This document shows, one piece after another, positions 25,670 to 36,372 of a stretch of DNA of 64,000 bases. Position 1 is the first letter of the stretch, and every line of letters starts with the position of its first letter. The notes under the pieces were generated by a model. That model was not told the origin of the DNA and did no database searches. It was given only the letters and a program-made list of their open reading frames with translations. A program made the translations under genes and the position numbers. Location of the stretch: contig CAJNYU010002520.1 in the NCBI GenBank assembly GCA_905331475.1, forward strand, positions 273,454-337,453, in the 5' to 3' direction. The DNA comes from Rotaria socialis. Its lineage: Eukaryota > Rotifera > Eurotatoria > Philodinida > Philodinidae.

Positions 25670-25833
25670 GCTGGAAGTACTTCGGAATTTTTACTAATAT
25701 AATTAAGAATAAATTAATGGTTTGAATGGCAAAGAAAGGCACTTCTAGATGTCTGCACTCTTCGTGATGAGAACAATTGAATCCGTAGTCTTTTCATGCT
25801 ACTATCCATACTGTCTAGTGCTGTGCAAATTCT

Positions 25834-26368
25834 GGTACTACGATTATTTTGAATTTGGTCGAAAGTAAAAATGTCGAAAATAAAAATGTCGAAAGCAGGA
25901 AAATTGAAATAAAACTCTATTGTAAAATTTTTTTTAATGGAAACTATTCCGAAATGTGTGCGATGAAGATGTCATTATTTCTCGATGAATATTGGCTTAT
26001 CTTATTTTAAATTTACTATTCGAACAACAGCATTACAAAGTCGAATAAATACGCTATATGATAGATATAAGAATTATCTTATTGCAGCGTCTGATCTCCT
26101 GAACAGCTTGTCTTTAATTGTAGCAAAAAAGAAGTTATAATCAAGCTAATATATCATTAATTAAAGATGGAAAAACAATTATTTCGAAAAACTTTTAGAT
26201 TGTCTTGTAGTCTTCTTTTTTTTTAATAATAAACATGTGATTTTAAATAAGTCTATTGGTTAATTGATTTTCAGAAAGAAAAAATATGTGGAAGTACGAT
26301 CTCAGTTTCGGCATTTTTAATTTCGACATTTTTACTTTCGACCAAATTCAAGATTACCGGTACTACGA
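25834..26368. mobile_element. Non-autonomous TIR element with CGAAA-repeat ends (element 1)
   Basis: Perfect 31-bp terminal inverted repeats lie at 25849-25879 and 26321-26351, beginning TTGAATTTGGTCGAAAGTAA. The inverted similarity continues, imperfectly, about 20 bp further inward. Each end is itself repetitive: GTCGAAA recurs every 15-16 bases. The element (503 bp) contains no supported coding frame. A 10-bp direct copy, GGTACTACGA, lies at 25834-25843 and 26359-26368, a few bases outside the TIRs. It may be the target duplication, though the intervening 5-7 bases are unexplained. It resembles a MITE. Confidence 0.75.
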
Positions 26369-28828
26369 GCGTTCCAACTTTAATATCTAGATTTCTATTT
26401 CATACAATGATCGGTGTACTGAATGCTAGTACAGAAGCTTACGAGACTTCTCATTTTTAATTTATCTCGCTTATTTGATAATATATTCGAAAAAAACAAT
26501 CATTTTCTAATTTATAGCTCATGAAATTCTCCACTATCTATTCAGATTTTGTTCGAAACTAACTTTAGTACTAATTAATCGCATCCATGGAATTCGAGAG
26601 CGAAACGGAACAAGCATTAGAGACTTCAAACTATAGCGATCGTTGTATCAAATGATAGACAGACTCGCAATTTTTGATTTACAAGCAGAAGATCAACATA
26701 CTTCGATATTTCTAATAACTTCGTGATAAAACCAACTACAGACTAAATAGTTTTCGCATTTGTTAGCAATGAGTTGAAAGATTGGTAGTTTTTATCCTTT
26801 CGAATTGAAGATTCTTCTCAAGAAATGCAGCATACAATTCTATCCATCTCATAAATGAAAATTCAACACTTAAGTATGCCTAGAAACACTTAATCTTCAA
26901 TTGAAGACCGATTTCTTCGGGTGAAAATTCATTCACTATGATTTTTCTATATAATCTATAAGCAATTGAAGTCGAGCAGCAGGTCATTTAGCATTTTCAC
27001 ATTAAATATTTCTCAGATTCTGCTTTCTTCAATTTGATTAGCCTAAAAATGTTAGGAATCAAATATATTTGCAGAGTAAGTGATGTTGAAGAGTTCGAAT
27101 CTTTGTCTAGTACATTTACAGTAGGTTGTAAACGGTATTTGTCGTGGACAAAATTACTTGGTTTTTCTCCACTTATCAATGTTTACCTGAGTCAATGAAA
27201 CATATAATTTTTCAACCAGCAAGCAGTGCTTTTTATATACGCGCTCGTCACCTTTGCGATTTTTTTGCTCTATCAATCTTCTTTCTTATTTTTCGGTATT
27301 ATATGGTCATGATCAAAACAAAAATATACGTTAATTATTTGAGTAGACAAATAAACCCCATTTGAATCTCGAAGTTTCTTTTTTGATTAATAAAAGAAAA
27401 CGTGGTGGCTTGATTTCGTATATGAAAAAAACTTACAATGCGTTTTTACATCTTAGAATTTTTCATAGCCAAGACTCTTTCTATAGACAAGAAAAGTATG
27501 AGTGAATTATAGGTGGAATACGACGAGGTCAGATATTTTTGTTGAAAAAGTTTATGAAAATATCACTTGATTCGAAAGACGAACAAGAACTTATGCATAT
27601 AGTTCTATTGGCCGAAAGCAGTTATCACAATAAACACAAAGTGTGCATGTTGTCTTTCGTTATTAATCAATATTATCGAATTCAACAAAACCGTTTCAGC
27701 TATGTGAATCAACGATCCCATGTAATAAAAACCGCGTGAAAATCGGCGGTTAACCGCGATTTTACCGATCCGGTATTCGCAACATGGGGTTTTACTTTCA
27801 CAGGATATGAGCGATGCACGTAACTCATGCGCACACGGTAGAATGCTGAAAATATGACCTTACCTGTGAGAAGTTTCATCTACGATGCTGTGAATTGTGT
27901 GTTCGTATATTGAAATCCTGCGAGCTTTTTCATCCATAAATTATTATGCACATTCTCCTAGAACGACGATTACGAACTTTTTGTAAGACCGTTTTTTCTC
28001 CGTATACGACATGGATAAATATGATGTTAAATTAGAGGTAAGCATTAACTTAATTGTTAAAAATGATATATTGAATCAAAGATAGATAGAAGTCTTTTTT
28101 TCTATAAATAAAGAATCAAAATTCGTTGTTTTTCGCTGTGATATCTTGAACTCAATAAATAAATAAAAATTCATTCAGTTGTTATAACATTCATTGTGTG
28201 CGATTGGCGAATGATTTTTGCTCGTGTTTTACTTGGAATCGAAGCCTGCCTGAAGCACGACAGAAAATCCTCAAGTATTGTGCTAATTTTACCTAGGTAA
28301 TGTAACTGTTCTATAGCTTGTTTGACTCTGATTTGAGTAAATAATAGCTATACACGAGATACTAGTAATTAGAAAATTTTCTCTCAGTTTCATCTTTGTT
28401 TTATGCGTTCGAGCTGCGAGTATAGCTCATTGATTATTCCCAGCATCTCTAGCAGAGTTGCTTTCAGAACCATAAATAAGTGACTGCTGTTATAAAATCC
28501 GAGTATTGGATCCGATGATATACCTCGAACACACAAAATTTTACGAGACTAGCAACACTAATGCCTTAAGTTTATGTAATAATTCAAAATTTTGAACTTA
28601 GTAGATTCTACTTAAAATATAGAGAGCCTAAATATGTATATTTATGAATAAAAGAAATGTTTGTTTTATTTTTTTCTGTCTCGTTTTTCGACATTCAACA
28701 GAATTTATATACACATATCACATAAATAACAATGTAAGCGCCACATAAATCCAAATGATACCAGCATGAGACATGCATGAAAACAAAAACTAAATTTGTG
28801 CAAAAAAAATGCTAATGAACTTTATTGG
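26369..28828. other. Intergenic, no gene supported
   Basis: AT-rich sequence with short frames only. A palindrome sits at about 27739-27763. An orphan ATG followed by a few codons and a GTAAGC donor near 28012-28037 could be an unassigned first exon, but no partner was found. Confidence 0.35.
27739..27763. repeat. GC-containing palindrome
   Basis: The 12-bp perfect palindrome GCGGTTAACCGC is flanked by AAAATC on the left and GATTTT on the right, extending it with one unpaired G. It stands out from its AT-rich surroundings. Possible protein-binding site or cruciform; function unknown. Confidence 0.5.
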
Positions 28829-30227
28829 TCAAGTTTTCACAATCAAATCACGTATTAAAGGTTCTTTATCCCCATTCAAACCATATCGTCTTTGTAATGT
28901 AAGTGGAGGTTGTGGAGGCGGTGGTCTTGGTAATGCAAGAATAACTTTAACTGTATCATAAATAAACCATTGTAAAGCTGTTAATGTACCTATCATGAAA
29001 ATACGTGGACCAAGTCCTTTCCATAAACCTAAATCGTAATAAAACAATTTTCATTACCAACCAATCAACATTGAAACTTACCGGCAAATCCAACACGTCG
29101 TATGGCATCAAATAAACTAAGACCCTTTTCATTATTTAATTTCGATACAATTGTATCAGCTGGATGACTAACAATAGCACAGAATATACCAGCTATATAA
29201 CCAGCAATGAATGTGACACCTAGTTGTTCACTTTTTGTACATTGTTCGCGTGGCTTAGGTATAACATATTTGTAAAGTGCTTCAATAGTTCGCTCAAAGC
29301 ATGCAAATTTCATCATTGTATATGGAATTTGACGAAGCCATAATGGTACAATACCTTTATAAAAACTATGGAAAAGAAACGTATAATGTGTTGTTCTTTT
29401 TCTATCTCAAAATACAGTGCAAAATATATTCATCTTACCCCCATAGTCCTTCTTCAGCTATAAACAGAAAGGGAAACTGAAACAACGCAAAAAAAAACAT
29501 TAGCAATATTCTTACCATAAAGTTTGGGCAAACCTTGCCTCAAAGACGAAGCCCAATTATCTTGCGTTTGCATTCGTACTTTCGTTGCTTCCCATGGTGC
29601 TAAGGCTACATCAGCAAAAATTTCTGCTGAAGCACTTGCTAATAAATAAAGTGTGGTTCTATAGGTATAAGAATTTTCTTCGCCAAGTAGTCCGCCATAG
29701 AAATTTTTAAATATTTCATAAAAACCAAATTTTCCTAGGCCTTGCAAAGAATAACCAATTAACGTTGGTGCCCAACCTTTAGTTAAACCAAAGATTCCTT
29801 CTTCACTAAATGAATCATAAAAATGTTTTATTTATAAAAACAAAAAGTTAGAGAGAATTGTAGAAACATACGCAATCGTTACTTTAAAGGCATTAATGAG
29901 ATTCACATATTTTTGAGGTTTTACTTGTAAACGACATTTAATAAGATCCTATAATCGAAATAAGAATCTTTATCAATGTATGAAAACAAATAACATACCA
30001 ATGGAACTAATGCTGTATGTGTTATACCACAACTTATCATTCCACCGATACCACAATAGATATAATATTTAACTGAACCATATTCACAGCTGTAATGTTC
30101 TACAAGAAAAACAAAATTAATCACAAGTTATTATAATCATCGACTATATTTCATATATACCTTTTCCATTCGAATGACTGCAAGAGTTAAAATTGCCTAA
30201 ATCAATAATAGATCGCAATACTGTCAT
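28829..30227 (-). CDS. SLC25A3: Mitochondrial phosphate carrier
   Basis: Imports inorganic phosphate with protons across the inner mitochondrial membrane for ATP synthesis. Exons 30227-30161, 30099-29999, 29948-29872, 29805-29516, 29457-29439, 29365-29082 and 29028-28829 total 1038 nt, 345 aa, the family's usual length. Three mitochondrial-carrier repeats are visible, with signatures [21 protein letters not shown] (P present; usual D/E at +3) and [10 protein letters not shown]. Family-specific stretches include [34 protein letters not shown] and [15 protein letters not shown] (here [14 protein letters not shown]), and the proline-rich tail [10 protein letters not shown]. The fifth exon is only 19 nt long. 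I chose the ATG at 30227 because it is in frame with exon 1 and lies 20 codons upstream of the conserved start of the carrier. Confidence 0.93.
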
Positions 30228-32770
30228 CTAGGCATAAATAGAAATGGAAACTTTCGGCTATCAACGTTTGACAAACTACGTACGGCACATTTGTAAGGAA
30301 TTATTGTTATAAGACGTATGACTGTCACGATGGGGATAATAAATCTGTGCTCGAAGAATTCTTGTGATTTCATACTTAACCAACGAGATCTTGATAAATG
30401 ATTTCCGTAAATAGAATATGTTTGATGATGGAAATGACCTCTATACAGACAAATAAAATAGAAAAAATCGTTCATAACTGAGTAAAAGGTTCTATATCTT
30501 ATATTAAAAAAGAGTACTCTTTATTTATTAAATTGAGTCACTCACTGTTCATCCATTATGACATTCTTACGTTTGAATAACATGTGCAAAACGGATATTT
30601 TTCATACTGTAATGCTGTTCTGTTTTTTATTCGATTCGAAAAAAAATCAATGTCGATCAAGCTCCTTTATGTTTTTTTCCTCTACACCAACCACCGTATG
30701 TACACAAGGCCATGCAAGTTTTTTTCTTGCATTATTTGTCATTGAATCGTTCTGTTTCGTGTCATGGCCATTGTTTACTTAGTAGATTTTAAAAAGGAAA
30801 AATCCTTCAATGCTATTGACTTCGTTGTATTGGCCCAATTAGGAAAAGAATGAAAATTATTATTTACTTGGTATTTTTCATTGAGTATATACTTCAGAAC
30901 TATAATGCATGACAACTAAATTGATACCACATGGGATATGAAAATAAAATAAAAAAGATTGGCGAAGTTGATCTAGAAAAAGAAATGAATACATGAGGAT
31001 TAAATATATTGTTTAACTGAGACAAAAAGAAAAGAATTGCGCACCTTCTATTGAATAGTTATTATTACTTCAAATATACAGTCTGCTACTATACTATAGA
31101 ATAATAACATAAGCTACGTGCCCAATGTTTTTCTTTTCTGTTACAATCCTACGATTTTTCATGTTTTTTATCCGTTGGTAAAAAGTGGAAATATCGCATA
31201 GTTTGATCAAGTTAAAAAAAATCAACAGATGCTGTTGATATTCATACAAGAGAACTATTAACTCTTCCAGTTTATTTTATTAAATAAATAGAATATACTA
31301 GAAAGAAGTAAGACAACTTCCGTACCGTATCTTGCTTCTAAGATTTTTGATGGATATATAAAAAAATCTTTCGTTACTAAGTCGTACAAGAAACTTGACA
31401 CGTAAATTCTTCCTGAAATATGAATACTACTCATTTATCAATTCCTAAAAAAAGGACCAAACTACTACTTCGCGATGACACAATTGCTATTGGTGTGAAC
31501 CAACCATAGTGACGGATATGCTTATTATATCATTTTATAATTTATTTGATGATTTCAAAAATTTGACCAGATCATGAAGATTAAATTTTACAAACGCTTC
31601 TATTTTTTATTACTATCTCAAATAAATAACATAGTATAGAACTACAACTTATAACTCCATCTATCATACAAAAAATTGTGAAATATATGATTCCTTCGTT
31701 TCACTTGATAATTATTTCGAGAAAGAATATTTCAAAAGCTAAAGATCACACAGATTACATTCAATCTCTGATGGTGATCATCATTTGCTTGTATTTTTTC
31801 TCTGATGAAAGATGTTCTTCAATAATTGATTGTTAATATTTTTATGCTAAAATCTTGACAGCTGTGCATGGGTTTTCTTCATTCCGATTCTTGTACTTGA
31901 CATTTCGTGATATCGAAAAGAAAATGTACCATGTGCATCTGTAGTTCGAAGTGTGTCTGTTTGCTATTGTAGCAAAGGCAGATTCTTTTAGAACAAAAAT
32001 GAAACAAAAACAATCGATTAAAATGATTCATAAGTGAAACTAATACGGTATGTCATTGCATCAAAATAGGAGAAAAGAAATAAATACAAATTGTTCTGAT
32101 AATTTTGTTTTAATGAAATTGCATTCTAAAATTTCGGAAATATTTTTTTAAGGCAAAGAAATCAGAAAAACTACATCGAAAAGTTTCCTCTACACTTATA
32201 AAACGTTTCGACTTTAGGAGTACCCAAGTCAAGATCAATCGAAAATAGTAACACAGAGTCGGTGGAGTGGTGAGAATAATTCTCAACGTAGATTATTCTG
32301 AATTTAAGTCCATAATCATGCTCACATAAATACAAAAAGTAACATATTAGATACTTCGAAAGAATCATTTCGATACGTTTATACTGGTTCGCGATTTAAA
32401 TGTGAAGATTATTTCAATTTTTTTTCTATCCTTTTATTGACTTATGTCATATGGTTTTAAATATGAAATTAGTGACACAAAAAAAAATCTTTTTATCTAA
32501 AAGAGGGCTTAGTGATAAACGGAATATGAAACCAGTTGCTACACACATCTACCATATATATATATATATATCATAGAAAGCACGAGAAAAGGTTGATTTT
32601 TATTTTTCTACAATGAATGTTTCAACTTTGAAGATTGAGAAAAATAGCAGATTTCTTTCCTTGACAACCATTTATTCTTATCGAATTTATCTTCTATAAA
32701 TATATGCCTGCATTGTTCTTGTTTACATAGTGATATTGACAAGTGCCTCTATCTTGATGATATTATCGGA
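30228..32770. other. Intergenic, no gene supported
   Basis: Divergent spacer between SLC25A3 (-) and the six-helix membrane protein (+). AT-rich, no repeats or genes seen apart from a short (AT)n tract near 32556. An upstream exon of the membrane protein could begin at the acceptor near 32730 (ACATAG), because the frame is open from there to the ATG. Confidence 0.35.
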
Positions 32771-33583
32771 ATGCATTCAACGATTGCACGATTTCTACTT
32801 TGTGGTTACTGGGCTAATATTGTATATATCATTGGTATGATAGGATATTTAATCATCGATACAATTAGTTATATGTACATGTCATTCAATTCGACGATTT
32901 CATCTATTATTTATATGATACTTGCTAGTGTGTTTGTAATCGACGCAATTCTCTATACAATGGATTGGTATATGTATGCTGTAAAATTACGAAAATATCA
33001 AGATCAACCAGTACAATATCGATCTGAATTTGTAGCATGTATTTTTCAAAATCTTGGTAGTATTTTCTATTCAATTGGTGCTATATTAGTTTTTGAAAAA
33101 ATTCAAGTGATAGAAAAAAAATTTTTATTTAATCTATTTGGTATTATTTCGTTTTTAATGGAGTCTTTTTTGACGTTACTTGGTTGGATTATTGTGTTTC
33201 GAAGACGACCTGCAAAAACTTCAAAAAATAGTTGTAATTTTCAGGTGAAAAAAAAATAGGAAAAAAAATAGATGTAGACATAGTTTTATTTTTAGAATGC
33301 TTATATATGGGCACATGTATTGAATATTATTGGCAATTTAATTTATCTATGCGCAACAATATTAGCATATTATATTTATAGAACTGAAAAGATAATTAAC
33401 TCTAGCCGTGTACTTTTATTACAAATATTCGGTGATTTTGTCTATCTGTTCGATGCTTATATTTATCATGAATGTTGGAAACAAGATAAACAAGAATTAT
33501 ATACCATAACCGAAAACCAGAGCTTGAATAAATTTTATTTAGAAAAACCCGATCATCAAAATAAAAGCAATGAAAATAAATAA
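32771..33583 (+). CDS. Six-helix membrane protein built of three two-helix repeats
   Basis: Exons 32771-33244 and 33296-33583 join in phase 0 to give 253 aa. I do not recognise the family. Six hydrophobic helices lie at about 12-33, 46-66, 91-108, 119-143, 163-186 and 197-217, followed by a polar tail. The helices form three pairs. The first helix of each pair has an Asn near its start (N16, N94, N168) and a later Tyr-x-x-Gly/Ala. The second ends in an acidic residue exactly eight positions before a Trp: D58/W66, E131/W139, D211/W219. Basic residues follow the Trp in each repeat. The frame is open upstream of the chosen ATG to a possible acceptor near 32730, so the N-terminus may be longer. 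The bacterial YrhK-like two-helix domain is a possible comparison, but this is only a guess. Confidence 0.75.
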
Positions 33584-34930
33584 AACTATTAACCGAAGAG
33601 AGAAAAATACTCATCAACCAATCATTTTCAATCGAATCAGATTTGCTGGTTTTTAAGCTTGGCAAAGAGAAATAGGATCTACTAGAGATTTTAATTTGCA
33701 TGCGTCATTATTCGACAAGATCATGCCGATTGATTTGAATAATAGTTAGTAAATAACATGTTAATGTCGTTACTGCAAAGAAATCAGACACATCATTAAT
33801 ACGTTCTTAAAAAGCGACAAGCAACAAAAAAAAACATTGCTGCTGCTTCTTTTCTTTCATGCTCTTTCATTGGCCTGTTTAAAATGCTTGTCTTACTTTA
33901 TTGCCATTAATTCCGGAATTCATCTATCACATAGGTTGATCTTATTAGTGTATTCAGTTGATTGATAGTATGTTTATCAATTGATATTCGACGAGCGAAC
34001 ATTTTGTTTTTATTAACAAAACATTTCTATGTTCTTATTGTCGTTCGTGTTAAAATGACAGTCGAGCGGATTAGTTCGCTTACAAACGTTTATTAGAAAT
34101 CAAATATGTCTCATGATGTCTGATGTCACACGCATAACACATATTCTTGATTAAATAGATGGAATCGTAGTGTGAGACTAATGCGATTAGATCATCATCA
34201 TCATTACTATCAACAATATCATGTCGTTCGATATAAACGAAGAATCGATCGCGACTACAAGAAGAAGAAAAAGAAATCGTCAAGAAGATTGATGTCAACT
34301 AATTTCGACTAAAAGGCTAAATATAGATAATTGAGATGCGTCTGTTTTTTTCATTGGATAAATAAACTTACGACAATGAATGATAACAGTTTGTACCAAC
34401 ATATAGACAATAATCGTACTAATGAACTAACAGCACTGCCGGGCTATAATATATCAGAGAAGAAAAAGAAAAGAAAGAAGCTTTATGCATCAAAAGAAAA
34501 GTAGCCGCCATTCGATCTATGAGAAAGCAAAGCATTAATTCATAAAAGAACAAAAAAGTTTGTTTTATATGTCGACAAAACCTTTTCTGGTAAACATCCG
34601 GCATAGCGACACCATCATCATCGATCGATCGATCGATCAATTACATTTAGTAAAGCCTAAGAAAATTAGCATAAATAATAGAAAGCTGTTAGAAAATTTT
34701 ATCATATAAAAAAGAAAAGTTCATTTCGATAGATTCTAGATAGTTTTTTTTTCTTTGTAAAAGTGAATATGAATATGCGTATACAGAGACAGAAAAAAAA
34801 AGAAGAAGAGAAGAGACATTAAAACAAAAACAACAAGAAAATACCACGAACAATAGTATGTATATGTATATATATGTATATTTATGTCTTTTTTTTTGTG
34901 TACGTATGTTACTATGGTAAGGTGTTAAGT
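33584..34930. other. Intergenic, no gene supported
   Basis: Convergent space between the six-helix protein (+) and the DMRT gene (-). Contains a short (ATCG)n run near 34619-34637; otherwise featureless. Confidence 0.4.
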
Positions 34931-36372
34931 TCAACGATCGCCGATTTTATTGGCTGCGGCAGCTGCTGCTGCTTCTTGTTGATGTCGTTTAATAAGTTTT
35001 TCATAAGCAGCTGCTAAAGCTATTGGATGTGTCTGAGCAAAATGATGAAGGAAATTGGCAGGTTGTGGATACATATTAGCAAATTGATGTGTTGGATGTA
35101 GTGGTGGTAATGGCGGAGGTAATAATGGTAAATGATTTTCACGTTGAGTTTGATTATTTGTTTGAGAAGCAAAAAACATGGGAGCACGAAAATCAAATGA
35201 GGGTCCATTTTGAAGTGGTGTTGTTGCTATTGGTGTAAAAGCGGATTTTGTTATGGCTGTTGTTGTTGTTGTAGAGGCTGCGGCTGCTGCTGCTGCTGAC
35301 GATGTTATATCACTTTGTAATTGATTTTGAAATGATACAACATTATCACCTAGTGTTATAAAATGATCGATCGTTTTAGCTAAATCACCTTGACATGTTG
35401 TTAAAGCAGCCATTAATACTGAACGTTTTTGCATAGGAAAAACTCGTTCAAGTATTTCAACATTAGACATATTTTGTCGGCGAATTTTACTGCGTGGTGA
35501 TATTGTATGTGCTTGTTGTTCATCTGCTATTGAACCTGATGAATCTTCATTCGAATGTATACCTGATGTATTCGATGTTGTTGTTGTACCATCATCAGCA
35601 CTTCGTTTTGTTGAACTTGTTGGGCTACTACCTGTTTTTGGCGAAGATCCTGATACAATTGATTCATGATCATTTCTTGGAGAATTCGATGATGAAGCAT
35701 GATCACCTGAATCAATAAATTAATAAGTCTCACTTTTTTCTTTCTTTTTAACTTTTTTTCTGTCGGTTTAGACTCTTAAACACGTACGTTTTCTCTTCTT
35801 CGTCTTATTGACATATTCTCATGTAAGAAACTACATGCACAAACATGCAATGTTGGCATTTAGTTTATTATATATGCATGAAAATTCTACAAACTATCAA
35901 ATTTACCTTCATCGTCATCATCATCATGGCTACCATTGGATGATGTTACTGCACCCCAAACTGGTCCAGGCTAAAATAAGTTATAAGAGAAAAAGAAATT
36001 TTTTTGTTGTTGTTGTTTCCTCTGTCTTTTCGTATTGAAATCAATAATTTTACGTACTGGTAACTGATTGAAAGGCGAAAGACACCGCACACGTAATGCG
36101 ATGGCATCTTCACTTGCTTGTTGTCGTTTTAATGCCACTTGTGCAGCCATAACACGTTGTCGTTCAGCAATAAGAATACATTTGGCACAGGCACAATCAC
36201 GAAATTTGCAATGACGTTTGTGTCCTTTCAACCATGATATCATTCCATGATTTCGACAACGTGCGCATTTCGGACGACGTACACCACGTTGTTCACCTAA
36301 TTGATAAGAAACTGATGGAACAGTATTTCCATTAGACGCTGATGACGTTGACATCATACCGACGATATTCAT
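34931..36372 (-). CDS. DMRT transcription factor with DM and DMA domains
   Basis: Sequence-specific DNA-binding factor of the doublesex/mab-3 family. Three exons: 36372-36058, 35970-35907, 35706-34931, total 1155 nt, 384 aa. The DM zinc module (residues about 33-90) has the expected Cys/His spacing in [20 protein letters not shown] and [19 protein letters not shown]. The DMA (CUE-like) domain begins at [18 protein letters not shown] and runs through ACQ-type residues to AKTIDHF. A DM plus DMA layout marks the DMRTA group (vertebrate DMRT3/4/5, insect Dmrt93B/99B), which acts mainly in neural patterning. The C-terminal half has poly-Ala, poly-Thr and proline-rich runs. An open frame upstream of 36372 begins with TTG; I prefer the ATG at 36372. 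Confidence 0.9.

Noticed and set aside
28012-28037. Short ATG-initiated stretch followed by a GTAAGC donor
   Set aside because: No downstream exon could be linked to it, so it is not called a gene.
34419-34934. Open frames downstream of the DMRT gene
   Set aside because: Phe/Ser-rich translations of A/T-rich 3' flank without motifs.
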